Made by a program: the position numbers and the translations under genes. This document shows positions 1 to 10,252 of a stretch of DNA of 43,338 bases, piece by piece. Position 1 is the stretch's first letter; the number at the start of each line of letters is the position of its first letter. The DNA is from Owenweeksia sp. GTDB taxonomy: Bacteria; Bacteroidota; Bacteroidia; Flavobacteriales; Schleiferiaceae. Where the stretch lies: assembly GCA_028285465.1 (NCBI GenBank), contig JANQPD010000035.1, positions 1-43,338 on the forward strand, written 5' to 3'. Under the pieces are notes generated by a model, which was not told where the DNA came from, searched no databases, and saw nothing but the letters and a program-made list of their open reading frames with translations.

Positions 1-1
1 C

Positions 2-427
2 GAAGCATACATAGCCGATTTCCTAGCATCCATAGACTGCTACGTAATGGGGTCGCGCACCTATGAACACGCCCTGGAACTGGGGTGGCCCTATGGAGAG
101 AAGCCGGTAGTAGTACTGACCCGCAGAGCAGTGAAAACCGACAAGGAAAACGTACACTTTTACGCAGGCGACCTGGAAAAACTTGTGCACGAAGAGCTAA
201 AGCCTGCATATGCCAACATATGGATGGTGGGAGGGGCTATGCTTACCAAAGCGTTCCTCCGTGCGCAGCTGGCCGATAGCCTCATACTGTCTATTATGCC
301 GGTTATACTGGGAGGCGGCACCCTGTTTTTTGACTTCATCGGGCAAGAACAACCCCTGCACCTGAAAGACGTAACTGCCTATAAAGATGGTATGGTGGAG
401 CTATCGTACGAAATTAAGAAACCATAG
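2..427 (+). CDS. Dihydrofolate reductase family protein (RibD C-terminal-like), 5' truncated by window edge
   Basis: The reading frame is open from base 2, so the start codon lies outside the window and 142 codons remain. The visible part has the hallmarks of the small Bacteroidota RibD-C/DHFR-fold reductases: a 'YVMGSRTYE' segment (GRxTYE-like, NADPH-side helix), 'KPVVVLT', the central 'IWMVGGAMLTKAFL' strand-turn-helix that binds the cofactor in this fold, and the C-terminal 'MPVILGGGTLFF' segment. It probably uses NAD(P)H to reduce an unidentified small substrate; nothing here shows a role in folate or riboflavin synthesis. An internal ATG at 47 is too far into the conserved region to be the true start. 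About 194 bases separate it from the next gene. Family assignment is confident, substrate unknown. Confidence 0.85.
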   Translation, partial: EAYIADFLASIDCYVMGSRTYEHALELGWPYGEKPVVVLTRRAVKTDKENVHFYAGDLEKLVHEELKPAYANIWMVGGAMLTKAFLRAQLADSLILSIMPVILGGGTLFFDFIGQEQPLHLKDVTAYKDGMVELSYEIKKP

Positions 428-567
428 CCCGGCAAGGGTTCATGGATAGCGCCAGCGATAGCCCTGTTTATCAGACTTTTTTAGACTGGTCCAATGCCAC
501 AGCCCTTTAACTAAGTCCGAATTTTTAGTACTTTACTCCACCCGCTATGAAACCTTGTACTAAAGAA

Positions 568-586
568 ATAAACGTCAGGCGTTTAT
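568..586. repeat. Perfect 7-bp inverted repeat upstream of the cupin gene
   Basis: ATAAACG (568-574) and CGTTTAT (580-586) form a perfect inverted repeat around a 5-base spacer, 36 bases before the cupin start. It has no T-run, so an operator or a remnant of a recombination site is more likely than a terminator. Function is unproven. Confidence 0.35.
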
Positions 587-621
587 ATAGCCGTTATACG
601 TGATTTGGAAAAACCGTTTAA

Positions 622-969
622 ATGAAAAGATCTAAAGAAAACTGTGCACATTATAATTGGGGGGAAAACTGTAGCGGGTGGCATTTAGTAAAATCTAAAA
701 GCCTAAGTGTAATTGAAGAATTAATGCCTCCTAAAACTCAAGAAAAAAAGCACTACCACAATACTTCACAACAGTTTTTCAGAATTCTAAATGGAAAAGC
801 AACCTTTGAAGTGGGGAATAAAACCATTGAAATTAAAGCTGGAGAAGGAATTCATATTCCCCCAAAAATAAAACACCGAATACGGAATGACCAATCTGAG
901 AATTTGGAGTTTATTGCGATTTCCGAACCAGCTGTACAAGGAGACAGGCATGATGAAGAAAAAGAATAA
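622..969 (+). CDS. Small cupin-domain protein
   Basis: A 115-residue single-domain cupin. Motif 1 is recognisable as 'KHYHNTSQQFFRILNGKA' (two His and a downstream Gln/Glu-type position, then the G of the turn). Motif 2 follows as 'GIHIPPKIKHRI', giving the Pro-rich turn and the third metal-binding His of a conserved two-motif beta-barrel. It is likely a cytoplasmic metal-binding protein with unknown ligand. The gene is clearly more A/T-rich than the reductase before it and the methyltransferase after it, and it stands alone with about 200 bases upstream and 150 downstream, which suggests separate acquisition. The ATG at 622 follows an A-rich stretch typical of Bacteroidota starts. Fold confident, role unknown. 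Confidence 0.8.
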   Translation: MKRSKENCAHYNWGENCSGWHLVKSKSLSVIEELMPPKTQEKKHYHNTSQQFFRILNGKATFEVGNKTIEIKAGEGIHIPPKIKHRIRNDQSENLEFIAISEPAVQGDRHDEEKE

Positions 970-1116
970 AAATGCATGTTGTTGAAGCGATGCAAACTTC
1001 CCTGAAAAAGCTACCAGTGCCGCCTATTTACATACTGTAAGCACAACACGTAAACCGGTTACAAAGGGATAAAAGACAAATTAGGGGTGACCAAAACTCT
1101 TTTATCACCTAAACAA

Positions 1117-1743
1117 ATGAGCGTAGAACAAGCATACAACAACTGGGCGGGGCAATACGACCACGACCCGAACAAAACCCGCGACCTGGATGCCCGGGCT
1201 ACCAGGGAAACCCTAAAGCGCTATGCCTTTGACACAGTGCTGGAGCTGGGTTGCGGCACCGGGAAAAACACCCGCTTTCTCCTGGAAAAAGCAGAGCGGG
1301 TAACCGGCCTGGACTTTTCGGAGGAAATGCTAAATCAGGCCAGGATAAAAATCACCGACAGCCGGGTGCAATTCATAAAAGCTGACCTTACACAAGCCTG
1401 GGAAGTGGCGGACGGACTTGTCGATCTGGTTACGGCCAGCCTGGTGCTCGAACACATTGAAAATCTGGATCATATTTTTGAGCAGACCTATGGGAAGTTA
1501 ACGCGTTCCGGCTACTTCTTTATCAGCGAACTGCATCCCTTTAAGCAATACAGCGGTAGTAAAGCCAGGTTTGACAGCCCGGGAGGTATACAGGAACCGG
1601 AAGCCTATGTCCACCACCTCTCAGACTACCTCAACGCTTCTGAAAAAAATGGGTTTGGCTTATTGGAGCTGAAAGAGTGGTTTGACGAAGAAACTGAAAA
1701 TAAGCTCCCCAGGCTTATTTCTTTTGTCTTTCAAAAGCAATAA
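1117..1743 (+). CDS. Class I SAM-dependent methyltransferase
   Basis: Cytoplasmic methyltransferase of about 208 residues transferring a methyl group from S-adenosylmethionine to an unidentified acceptor. Motif I is 'VLELGCGTG' (about residues 41-49), followed by 'VTGLDFSEEML' with the acidic ribose-binding residue, 'FIKADLTQAW', and the motif IV/post-I region 'VDLVTASLVLEHI'. The N-terminal 'AYNNWAGQYD...KTRDLD' is typical of a Bacteroidota subfamily starting near that point. I chose the ATG at 1117, preceded by AAACAA; an upstream in-frame GTG at 1087 would add ten residues that do not look conserved. The gene converges on katG, and the terminator between them belongs mainly to katG. Confidence 0.85.
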   Translation: MSVEQAYNNWAGQYDHDPNKTRDLDARATRETLKRYAFDTVLELGCGTGKNTRFLLEKAERVTGLDFSEEMLNQARIKITDSRVQFIKADLTQAWEVADGLVDLVTASLVLEHIENLDHIFEQTYGKLTRSGYFFISELHPFKQYSGSKARFDSPGGIQEPEAYVHHLSDYLNASEKNGFGLLELKEWFDEETENKLPRLISFVFQKQ

Positions 1744-1836
1744 GGACAACTTAAATGACAAACCACTAAAGCCCTAAAACTTACTCAAAAGAGCAGCATG
1801 CAAGTATGTTACACATTCCTCGTGGCTGAGACGGGA

Positions 1837-1872
1837 TAAAAAAAGAGGCGACCCGGTACGGATCGCCTCTTG
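1837..1872 (-). terminator. Rho-independent terminator of katG
   Basis: A 9-bp perfect stem (AAGAGGCGA at 1843-1851 with TCGCCTCTT at 1863-1871) around an 11-base loop. On the minus strand it is followed by a run of seven T (plus-strand A-run 1838-1844). It sits 43 bases past the katG stop codon and is directional for the minus strand. Confidence 0.88.
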
Positions 1873-1914
1873 ATACATTATAGCCCTTTGATGAACATCC
1901 GGGCAAAGGAAGCA

Positions 1915-4191
<2,277 letters not shown>

Positions 4192-4201
4192 TTATCATGG
4201 A

Positions 4202-4247
4202 GATAATTATGATTTATATTTTTTAAAATGTCATAATTGAAAATTAT
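4202..4247 (-). promoter_or_regulatory. AT-rich dyads in the katG leader (candidate PerR/Fur-type operator)
   Basis: Between katG and the divergent membrane-protein gene there is a perfect dyad ATAATT-GAA-AATTAT (4233-4247), with a related AT-rich stretch AGATAATTATGATTTA just before it (4201-4216). These resemble AT-rich 7-1-7 boxes of the Fur/PerR family, which commonly control katG. No convincing -7/-33 pair was found, so the assignment rests on composition, symmetry and position only. Confidence 0.35.
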
Positions 4248-4282
4248 AAGTATCCGTTTTCGTTCATCCCAAAACCAGGTAC

Positions 4283-4299
4283 CGTATGTTGAGCATACG
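4283..4299. repeat. 6-bp inverted repeat in the katG / membrane protein divergent region
   Basis: CGTATG (4283-4288) and CATACG (4294-4299) flank TTGAG, about 77 bases before the ATG at 4376. No T-run follows. It could be an operator for the 4376 gene. Evidence is symmetry alone. Confidence 0.3.
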
Positions 4300-4375
4300 A
4301 TAAAGACAGGGCTAAAACCCTATCTTAGCTACTCCAAAACAGATTAGCTACCTCACCACTTATAGAGAAAATCAT

Positions 4376-5392
4376 ATGCACACTACCCTGAACATACATA
4401 AGTACCTGTCTCTCGGCATTCCTCTTGTGCTTTTGGGCGTTTTGGCCTTCCTGATGCGTGCTTCGTTTACGGCAGGAAGCCCTGCGCTGCACCTGGCTAT
4501 TACTGTTGATCTTTTGCTCACGGTCCCGCTTGTTTATTTCCTGCTTATCCGCAAGACGGATATTCCCAAAAGCACGGTTATTCCCGTAATGGTAGCCGGG
4601 CTGCTGTTGGGCTTATACCTTCTACCCAAAAATGCGCAAACCTATCTGCTGGTATTTAAGACCTGGGCTTTGCCTGTTATTGAGGTCTTTGTACTGGCAT
4701 TGGTCATCACCAAAGTAAGTAAAGCCGTTAGCCGCTATAAAAAGCTAAATGGAACAAGCCCGGATTTTTTTTCCGCGCTTAAAGAGGCCTGTGCTGGGCT
4801 ATTGTCGAAAAGGCTCGTACTCCCCTTTGCTACGGAAATAGCTGTGTTGTATTATGGTTTTGTGCGCTGGAGCCCCCGGGCTACGCGCGAGAATGAATTT
4901 ACCTACCACAAAAACAGTGGCACACCTGCTCTACTCGGTGCGTTTGTGTTGATCATTGGCATAGAGACTTTTGCCTTGCACTTCTTGCTCATCCGCTGGA
5001 GCCTCTTTGCGGCCTGGCTGTTGTCTGCCCTAAGCATCTATACGGCTCTGCAGGTAATCGGTTTTGCAAGGTCACTTTCGAAACGCCCCATAGCCATCAG
5101 CGCACACAGCCTGAGCATTCGCTATGGCATCCTGAATGAAGCGGAAATCCTTCTTTCAAACATTGAAGGAGTGGACCTCTCAAAAAAACCCTTGAAAAAA
5201 GACAGGTTGACCCGGATGCTTTCACCGCTGGGTGCACTTGAAAGCCACAATGTGTTGCTGTATGTGAAAAATGAGGAGGTGTTGACCGGGCTCTATGGCA
5301 TTAAAAAACGATTTAAGGTGCTCGCGCTGCACCTGGATAAACCTCTTGTATTTGAAGAAAAGATACAGGCGGCCTTATTGAGAAATGCCTAG
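4376..5392 (+). CDS. Polytopic membrane protein, function unknown
   Basis: A 338-residue protein with about six hydrophobic segments: two near the N-terminus (about 13-50), further ones around 62-80 and 88-108, and a pair around 182-230. A cytosolic-looking C-terminal part follows, containing 'AISAHSLSIRYGILNEAEI' and 'VLLYVKNEEVLTGLYGIKK', which has an alternating beta pattern like membrane-associated PH/bPH-type domains (weak inference). I do not recognise the family. Its last 8 bases overlap the next gene, so the two are probably translationally coupled, and a glycosyltransferase follows in the same direction. A role in envelope lipid or glycolipid handling is possible from context but not shown. 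Confidence 0.7.
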   Translation: MHTTLNIHKYLSLGIPLVLLGVLAFLMRASFTAGSPALHLAITVDLLLTVPLVYFLLIRKTDIPKSTVIPVMVAGLLLGLYLLPKNAQTYLLVFKTWALPVIEVFVLALVITKVSKAVSRYKKLNGTSPDFFSALKEACAGLLSKRLVLPFATEIAVLYYGFVRWSPRATRENEFTYHKNSGTPALLGAFVLIIGIETFALHFLLIRWSLFAAWLLSALSIYTALQVIGFARSLSKRPIAISAHSLSIRYGILNEAEILLSNIEGVDLSKKPLKKDRLTRMLSPLGALESHNVLLYVKNEEVLTGLYGIKKRFKVLALHLDKPLVFEEKIQAALLRNA

Positions 5393-5777
5393 CACAAAAG
5401 CCAAAATACTCAATCTCAGCCTGGTACTCACTTCGCTTATCGGGTACCTGGAATGGGGAGAAGACAAAACAGCGTTTCTGTTCCAGGTGGAAGCGGTAAT
5501 ACTGTCGAAGCTTTTTCAAGACCCTGCTTCGATCGTGCACCCTTTTGTACTGCTTCCCCTGGCCGGGCAATTGCTTTTGCTCTTTACGCTGTTTCAGAAA
5601 CAGCCGGGTAAAGCGCTTACCTTTTCGGGACTGGGGGGCATTGGGGTTTTGCTCCTGCTTATGTTTGCCATAGGCGTGATGAACCTGAATGTCAAGATAT
5701 TTGCTTCTACCCTGCCTTTTTTGGTTACAGGTATCCTGACGATCAGACACCATCGCAAAGAGAACGTCCATGTATAG
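5385..5777 (+). CDS. Small four-helix membrane protein, function unknown
   Basis: A 130-residue protein with four hydrophobic stretches: 'LSLVLTSLIGYLEW', 'FVLLPLAGQLLLLFTLF', 'LGGIGVLLLLMFAIGVMNL' and 'FASTLPFLVTGILTI'. It ends in the basic cytosolic tail 'RHHRKENVHV'. The ATG at 5385 lies inside the last codons of the preceding membrane-protein gene (8-base overlap), which supports co-translation. No enzymatic motif is visible and the family is not recognised. It probably works with its upstream partner. Confidence 0.65.
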   Translation: MPSTKAKILNLSLVLTSLIGYLEWGEDKTAFLFQVEAVILSKLFQDPASIVHPFVLLPLAGQLLLLFTLFQKQPGKALTFSGLGGIGVLLLLMFAIGVMNLNVKIFASTLPFLVTGILTIRHHRKENVHV

Positions 5778-5852
5778 ACAGCCATTGGATCGAAAAGAAA
5801 CCGCAGCTGCCTCTATCCAACAAGTACGCATAATGCAGGATAAAGATGTAGC

Positions 5853-7130
5853 ATGAAAATAATGTTGTTTTCCCTGGGCACAAGGGGAGATATTGAACCC
5901 TTCCTGGCCATTGCGCAGAGGTTACACGCACGTGGTGATAAAGTGGTTTGTGCCTTTCCCGTACAATTCGGGGAGCTGGTGGATCAGTCCAAATATGCTT
6001 TCCATGGGTTAAGCGAAAAATTCCTGGAACTTATTGAAGGAGAAAAAGCGAAACTCGTGCTAGGGGGCCGGGGAAGTATCTTTAAAAAACTGGGGGCATT
6101 AAGTTGGATGATCCGGACTTCAGGAGAAATGCAAAAAGAGGTTATTGCACAACAGCATGCGCTAATTGAGCAAATCCAACCGGACCGGGTCATATACAAT
6201 CAGAAATGCCTGTACCCCGTGGTTTGGGGTATGAAAAATAAGGGCAAAACCACTCTACTGAGCCCACTGCCCTGTACCATTCACCCTTACGAGGAGCATG
6301 CTGCTCTGGGAATGGGAAAAGATATGGGTAAGCTGCTCAACACCTTTACCTACCGCTTCTCCAATTTCTTCCTGTTTAATACGATCAGCCGCTCCACGAA
6401 GAAATTCCAAAAAGCGTTCGGAATAAACCTAAGTACATCGGCCATAAAGCATCATGTACTCAACGGGGAGAAAATGATCTACACCATTTCTCCCAGCTTG
6501 TTTAGCAAACCCGCATACTGGAATGAAAATGTGCATGTGGTAGGATACCACGAAAGGGAAGCTCAATCCGCATGGCAAGCCTCCCCCGCACTGGAGTCCT
6601 TTGTAAAAACGCACACTAAGATCGTTTTCATCACATTTGGGAGTATGACCAATCCCGAACCGGAAGAGGTAACAAGCGCTATAGTAAAAGTACTTTCCAA
6701 ACACAAAATACCCGCTATCTTAAATACGGCATCGGGTGGGCTAAAAGAACCGGAAGAGGCTCCCGAACACGTATTTTTTACCCGCTCCTTACCCTATGCA
6801 TGGATATTGCCTAAGGTATATGCCACCGTACATCATGGAGGAGCCGGTACCGTACACACCTCTTTAAAGTATGGCTGTGCGAGCCTGATCATTCCCCACA
6901 TTCTAGACCAGCATATATGGAATGACCTGCTTCCTCAATTGGGGGTTGGTCCGGCTGGAGTAAGCATCAAGAAGTTTTCGGAAAAGACGTTTGAGCCCCT
7001 GCTGCTGAAGCTCTTGAGCACGAGTGCTTATAAAGAAAACGCACTGAGGTTGAGTGAAAAACTAAAAGCAGAGGATTTGGAAGACTATCTTCTAAGTACC
7101 ATAACAGAAGATCAGGCCATCGTTCGATAA
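5853..7130 (+). CDS. UGT/MGT-type glycosyltransferase (GT1-like)
   Basis: A 425-residue GT-B fold glycosyltransferase. The N-terminus 'MKIMLFSLGTRGDIEPFLAIA' matches the glycine-rich acceptor-domain loop of sterol/macrolide-type UGTs (SxGTRGDVxP). The C-terminal donor domain has 'VHHGGAGTVHTSLKYG' (about residue 325 on) and 'IPHILDQHIWN', matching the HHGGAGT and DQ signatures that bind the sugar nucleotide. It would move a sugar from a UDP-sugar to a lipid or small hydrophobic acceptor at the cytoplasmic face of the membrane. It follows two membrane-protein genes after a 75-base gap, likely in one transcript. Family is confident, acceptor unknown. Confidence 0.88.
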   Translation: MKIMLFSLGTRGDIEPFLAIAQRLHARGDKVVCAFPVQFGELVDQSKYAFHGLSEKFLELIEGEKAKLVLGGRGSIFKKLGALSWMIRTSGEMQKEVIAQQHALIEQIQPDRVIYNQKCLYPVVWGMKNKGKTTLLSPLPCTIHPYEEHAALGMGKDMGKLLNTFTYRFSNFFLFNTISRSTKKFQKAFGINLSTSAIKHHVLNGEKMIYTISPSLFSKPAYWNENVHVVGYHEREAQSAWQASPALESFVKTHTKIVFITFGSMTNPEPEEVTSAIVKVLSKHKIPAILNTASGGLKEPEEAPEHVFFTRSLPYAWILPKVYATVHHGGAGTVHTSLKYGCASLIIPHILDQHIWNDLLPQLGVGPAGVSIKKFSEKTFEPLLLKLLSTSAYKENALRLSEKLKAEDLEDYLLSTITEDQAIVR

Positions 7131-7319
7131 AGTTAGTACTTTCGATAAGTGGCGCCAAGTGCTTGTAAAAGACATGGAGCAAAGAAAAGGGACCAAAAGG
7201 TGGGCAACGTCTTTTAACCGAAGAAATACGGACAGGCAAGGGACGATAAAACCCACGGCTTTTCCCTTTCAGCCTTACCAAAGGGCCTATTTAATACATT
7301 AAATTACCAATTGCCTCTT

Positions 7320-7931
7320 ATGCACGCAAATGAAAAATCAAACACAACAGAAGATATACGTTCTCTGCTGATCCATGAGAGAAAGGCCCAACGCATGACG
7401 CAACAAGAACTGGCTGAAAGGTCAGGGCTTTCAACACGAACGATCCAGCGCATGGAACGTGGCGATGCAGCCCCCAGGGAGCACAGCTTAAAGCGCATTA
7501 TGGAGGTACTCGAGATCAGTTGGAAAAAAAATCCTTCTACGGATAGTGCTCCGGGCTATTCCGATGAAATGGACATAAAGTTCACGTATAAAGTAATGGT
7601 CTGGTCTTCTTTACTCGCGTTTTTCGCTCCACTTAACATCTTCGTGCTTTCCATCTTCAGACGTTTCTACAGGAAAGACTTCCGGGGCAATAAGACAGCC
7701 TTAAGGGTATTCAGTTTTCAGGTGTTGTGGTCAGCGTTTCAAATTTTAATGGTTTTTCTCATTCCACTTGTTTCTTCCCTGCTTTTCGGACAGCGCATGG
7801 TTGGTCAATCGGCCATGCTACAAGTAGCTTATGTCTTCCTCTCCATACTTAACCTGTTTGTTTTGGTTAAAAGTTTCCTTTCCCTCAAAAAGGGAAACAG
7901 GGAAATACTTTCCTATATCCCTACACTTTAA
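7320..7931 (+). CDS. XRE-family HTH regulator with membrane-spanning C-terminal half
   Basis: About 203 residues. The N-terminal helix-turn-helix is a canonical XRE/Cro domain: 'MTQQELAERSGLSTRTIQRM' followed by 'ERGDAAPREHSLKRI' (about residues 22-60). The rest contains three to four hydrophobic segments ('VMVWSSLLAFFAPLNIFVLS', 'VLWSAFQILMVFLIPLVSSL', 'VAYVFLSILNLFVLV'), so DNA binding is anchored to the inner membrane. This layout is common in Bacteroidota next to genes of unknown membrane function. I chose the ATG at 7320 over an upstream in-frame TTG at 7311. The beta-lactamase/TPR lipoprotein starts 92 bases downstream in the same direction and may be a target. Confidence 0.8.
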   Translation: MHANEKSNTTEDIRSLLIHERKAQRMTQQELAERSGLSTRTIQRMERGDAAPREHSLKRIMEVLEISWKKNPSTDSAPGYSDEMDIKFTYKVMVWSSLLAFFAPLNIFVLSIFRRFYRKDFRGNKTALRVFSFQVLWSAFQILMVFLIPLVSSLLFGQRMVGQSAMLQVAYVFLSILNLFVLVKSFLSLKKGNREILSYIPTL

Positions 7932-8023
7932 TATACAGGTCACGTAAAAGTCGTGGAATTGTCGTGCTTGTGTCGTGCTCCTTTACCGGGTCTGCGGCTA
8001 CCTTGCCCACAAAACCAGACGAC

Positions 8024-9637
8024 ATGAGAACGTTCGTATCCCTCGTTTTTCTATCCTTTATAACCTTTTGTATGACAGGCTGCCGCAGCAGCGTACAGCT
8101 TCCCGAAAATACGGTGGAGTTGATGGCTTACTACCAGGAAAACGGAAAGGCTTTTTTTGGCAGCCCATTATCCGGTGCTTTTTTGGTAGCCAAAAACGAC
8201 CGCGTGTTGTATAGAAAAGGCATTGGGGATACATCCCCTGAATCCCGTACCCCAATTACTCCCGACACCCGCTTTTACATAGGGTCATTAAGCAAGCAGT
8301 TTACGGCCTGCCTGGTGCTCCTCCTCGCACAAGAAAATAAGCTGGATCTACATAAGCCGATCTCTGCCTACCTGCCGAATTACCCTAAAGAAAAAGGAGA
8401 TAAGATAACCGTACATCAGCTGCTTTCCCATACATCCGGTATACCTCATTATAGGGAACTGGTAAAGTTTGGCTACACGGCTGAGACCTTTTTCACCAAA
8501 CCGATTGCCATCGATGATTATGTACGCCTAATTGGAAAACTAGACCTTAAATTTACACCCGGAGCCCAGTTTTACTACAGCAGCTTTGGATATATTTTGT
8601 TAGGGGCCATTATTGAAAGGGTCACGCAAGAGCGTTACCAAACGGTGTTAAAAGATAAGATAGCAACTCCGCTTTCCCTGGAAAACACCGGGTATTCCCC
8701 TGGATTTTTAACAGCACATGTTGCAGCAGATAAGAAGTTTGCAGGCGGGTGGTTCGGGAAAAATGCTTTTGAAGAAATCCCCGAAAGAGATCTCTCTACA
8801 GCCTTTTCGGCCGGAGGGCTATATTCCAGCCTGAACGACCTCTTTAAGTGGGCTCAGGCCATAAGACACAAACGGATCTTAGACCCGGAGCATCACGCCC
8901 TTTTTCTGACACCTGTAAGAAGAGGCTACAGCTATGGCCTTTTTAAAAATCCTGAAGCGCTTCTCAGGAAAAACCACAATGTGCAATTGTATTTTCACGG
9001 AGGAGCCATCATGGGGTATAGGAGTGCCCTGGCCCTGTATGAAGATGGCACTACTATTGTGCTGCTTTGCAATACCTTACCCATGCAAAACCGTACATCA
9101 CTCATTACCCAATTGCACCTCTCTGCATCTGGAGAAACACGCCCCGTAAAACACTTTATACATCCAAGCCTGCGAAATCTTCCGCACTTCTACGAGGAGG
9201 GAGGCTTGGATGGCTTTGATCAGTATCATGCAAAACTTTCGGAAGTAGCCGGTTATTCCATCTATCCTTCCTCAAGCACCATGAGAAAAGTGATCGAGAT
9301 GCACCTGGGCAAAAAAAGGTTCCGGCCTGCCATCAAAACCTATGTGCAGCATTACGTTTCCGTACACCCTGCATTGCCGGAGGAGTTGATCAACACCATG
9401 GGATATGCCTTTTTGAAAAAAGGTGAACCCGGTCAGGCCATTGCTTTGTTTGAGGAAAACATCTCGAGATATCCTAACTCTCCTAATGTGTACGATAGCC
9501 TGGGGGAAGCATTGGAAAAGATAGGCGAAAAAGAAAAAGCAAAAATCAATTATGCTAAAGCTCTGGCCCTTGCCCATGCACAAAACGACTTAAATGCCGC
9601 CCTGTACCAAAAAAACCTGGAACGGGTTACAGACTAG
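8024..9637 (+). CDS. Serine beta-lactamase-family lipoprotein with C-terminal TPR
   Basis: A 537-residue periplasmic lipoprotein. The ATG at 8024 gives a clean lipoprotein signal ending in the lipobox 'MTGC' (Cys20), whereas the upstream GTG at 7964 would put 20 non-signal residues in front. The class C/PBP4*-like hydrolase domain has the nucleophile motif 'SLSK' (Ser88-x-x-Lys91), 'YYSSFGY' as the YxN-like second motif (Ser replaces Asn), and 'HGGAIMGYRSALALYEDG' as the H/KTG-region strand. The last 120 or so residues form TPR-like helices ('TMGYAFLKKGEPGQAIALFE', 'YDSLGEALEKIGEKEKAKIN'). It is probably a peptidase or esterase acting on cell-wall or peptide substrates; antibiotic hydrolysis is not implied. 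Confidence 0.88.
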   Translation: MRTFVSLVFLSFITFCMTGCRSSVQLPENTVELMAYYQENGKAFFGSPLSGAFLVAKNDRVLYRKGIGDTSPESRTPITPDTRFYIGSLSKQFTACLVLLLAQENKLDLHKPISAYLPNYPKEKGDKITVHQLLSHTSGIPHYRELVKFGYTAETFFTKPIAIDDYVRLIGKLDLKFTPGAQFYYSSFGYILLGAIIERVTQERYQTVLKDKIATPLSLENTGYSPGFLTAHVAADKKFAGGWFGKNAFEEIPERDLSTAFSAGGLYSSLNDLFKWAQAIRHKRILDPEHHALFLTPVRRGYSYGLFKNPEALLRKNHNVQLYFHGGAIMGYRSALALYEDGTTIVLLCNTLPMQNRTSLITQLHLSASGETRPVKHFIHPSLRNLPHFYEEGGLDGFDQYHAKLSEVAGYSIYPSSSTMRKVIEMHLGKKRFRPAIKTYVQHYVSVHPALPEELINTMGYAFLKKGEPGQAIALFEENISRYPNSPNVYDSLGEALEKIGEKEKAKINYAKALALAHAQNDLNAALYQKNLERVTD

Positions 9638-9723
9638 TGCTTTCTCCGCGGGCCCTTTGTCCTAACCTCTCGGATTGTGGATACCCCTCTTCAAAAGTAG
9701 GTGCAAAAAAGGGCAGGCTTGCT

Positions 9724-9731
9724 TATTTTTG
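9724..9731 (+). promoter_or_regulatory. Possible -7 promoter element (TAnnTTTG)
   Basis: TATTTTTG fits the Bacteroidota -7 consensus TAnnTTTG exactly and lies 65 bases before the ATG at 9797. No TTTG stands 19 bases upstream, so only half of the promoter signature is present. Nearby TTGCTT...AAGCAA (about 9719-9737) can also fold, so an RNA hairpin after the previous gene is an alternative. Confidence 0.3.
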
Positions 9732-9796
9732 AAGCAACAGGCCTTGTGCAGGCCGTATCACTTTTCTATATCAAGTGCTTAACTGATCTGATATAA

Positions 9797-10210
9797 ATGG
9801 AATTAAACTACTTTGCTGTTGTTTGTTTTGCCTGGGCATTGATAGGCATCGCCACGCGCCTTATCATCATCAAGGCCGGGAGGCGCTGGAATGAATGGGA
9901 AGAACATGAAGTGTATGTTGAGAAACAGCCGGTTTGGCTTTTTGTAGTGGCGTTTCTTGCCGTTTTGCTCGTGGGTTTTACCTGGTATATGGTCTTTGTT
10001 TCTGAGGTAAGGGCTTCCTGGGTGATTGCCACCTTATTAACGCTTATACTTATAAAGGTTTCGGCTCAGATCCTCGATTACCGTAAATTCCGTGCATATG
10101 TGAAGAAGGTCATGAATGACCCGGCACTTTTTAGAAAGATCAATATTGGCGTGGCTGCATACAGCCTGTTGCTGGTAGCGCTTGGTTTCGGGTATATGCT
10201 TTGGGCATAA
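9797..10210 (+). CDS. Small membrane protein, function unknown
   Basis: A 137-residue protein with four hydrophobic segments: N-terminal 'YFAVVCFAWALIGIATRLII', then 'VWLFVVAFLAVLLVGFTWYM', 'SWVIATLLTLILIKVSAQIL', and C-terminal 'YSLLLVALGFGYMLWA'. A charged loop, 'GRRWNEWEEHEVYVEKQP', follows the first helix. No known motif is visible. It ends 43 bases from the convergent regulator gene, with a hairpin between them that can serve both. Confidence 0.6.
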   Translation: MELNYFAVVCFAWALIGIATRLIIIKAGRRWNEWEEHEVYVEKQPVWLFVVAFLAVLLVGFTWYMVFVSEVRASWVIATLLTLILIKVSAQILDYRKFRAYVKKVMNDPALFRKINIGVAAYSLLLVALGFGYMLWA

Positions 10211-10212
10211 CC

Positions 10213-10240
10213 AAAGGCATGGCATTTGTATGCCTTTTCC
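10213..10240. terminator. Bidirectional hairpin terminator between convergent genes
   Basis: AAAGGCAT (10213-10220) pairs with ATGCCTTT (10230-10237) over a 9-base loop. The stem base carries AAA on the left and TTTT on the right, giving a short U-tract in both directions. It lies exactly between the convergent stops at 10210 and 10253. Confidence 0.7.
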
Positions 10241-10252
10241 TGCCGGTTACTG

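Noticed and set aside
555..600. attC-like recombination site before the cupin gene (GCCGTTATACG)
   Set aside because: Only one half resembles an integron core site; the matching inverse core was not found upstream, so only the plain inverted repeat was reported.
9738..9752. GGCCT...AGGCC hairpin after the beta-lactamase gene
   Set aside because: 5-bp stem with no U-tract directly after it; too weak to call.
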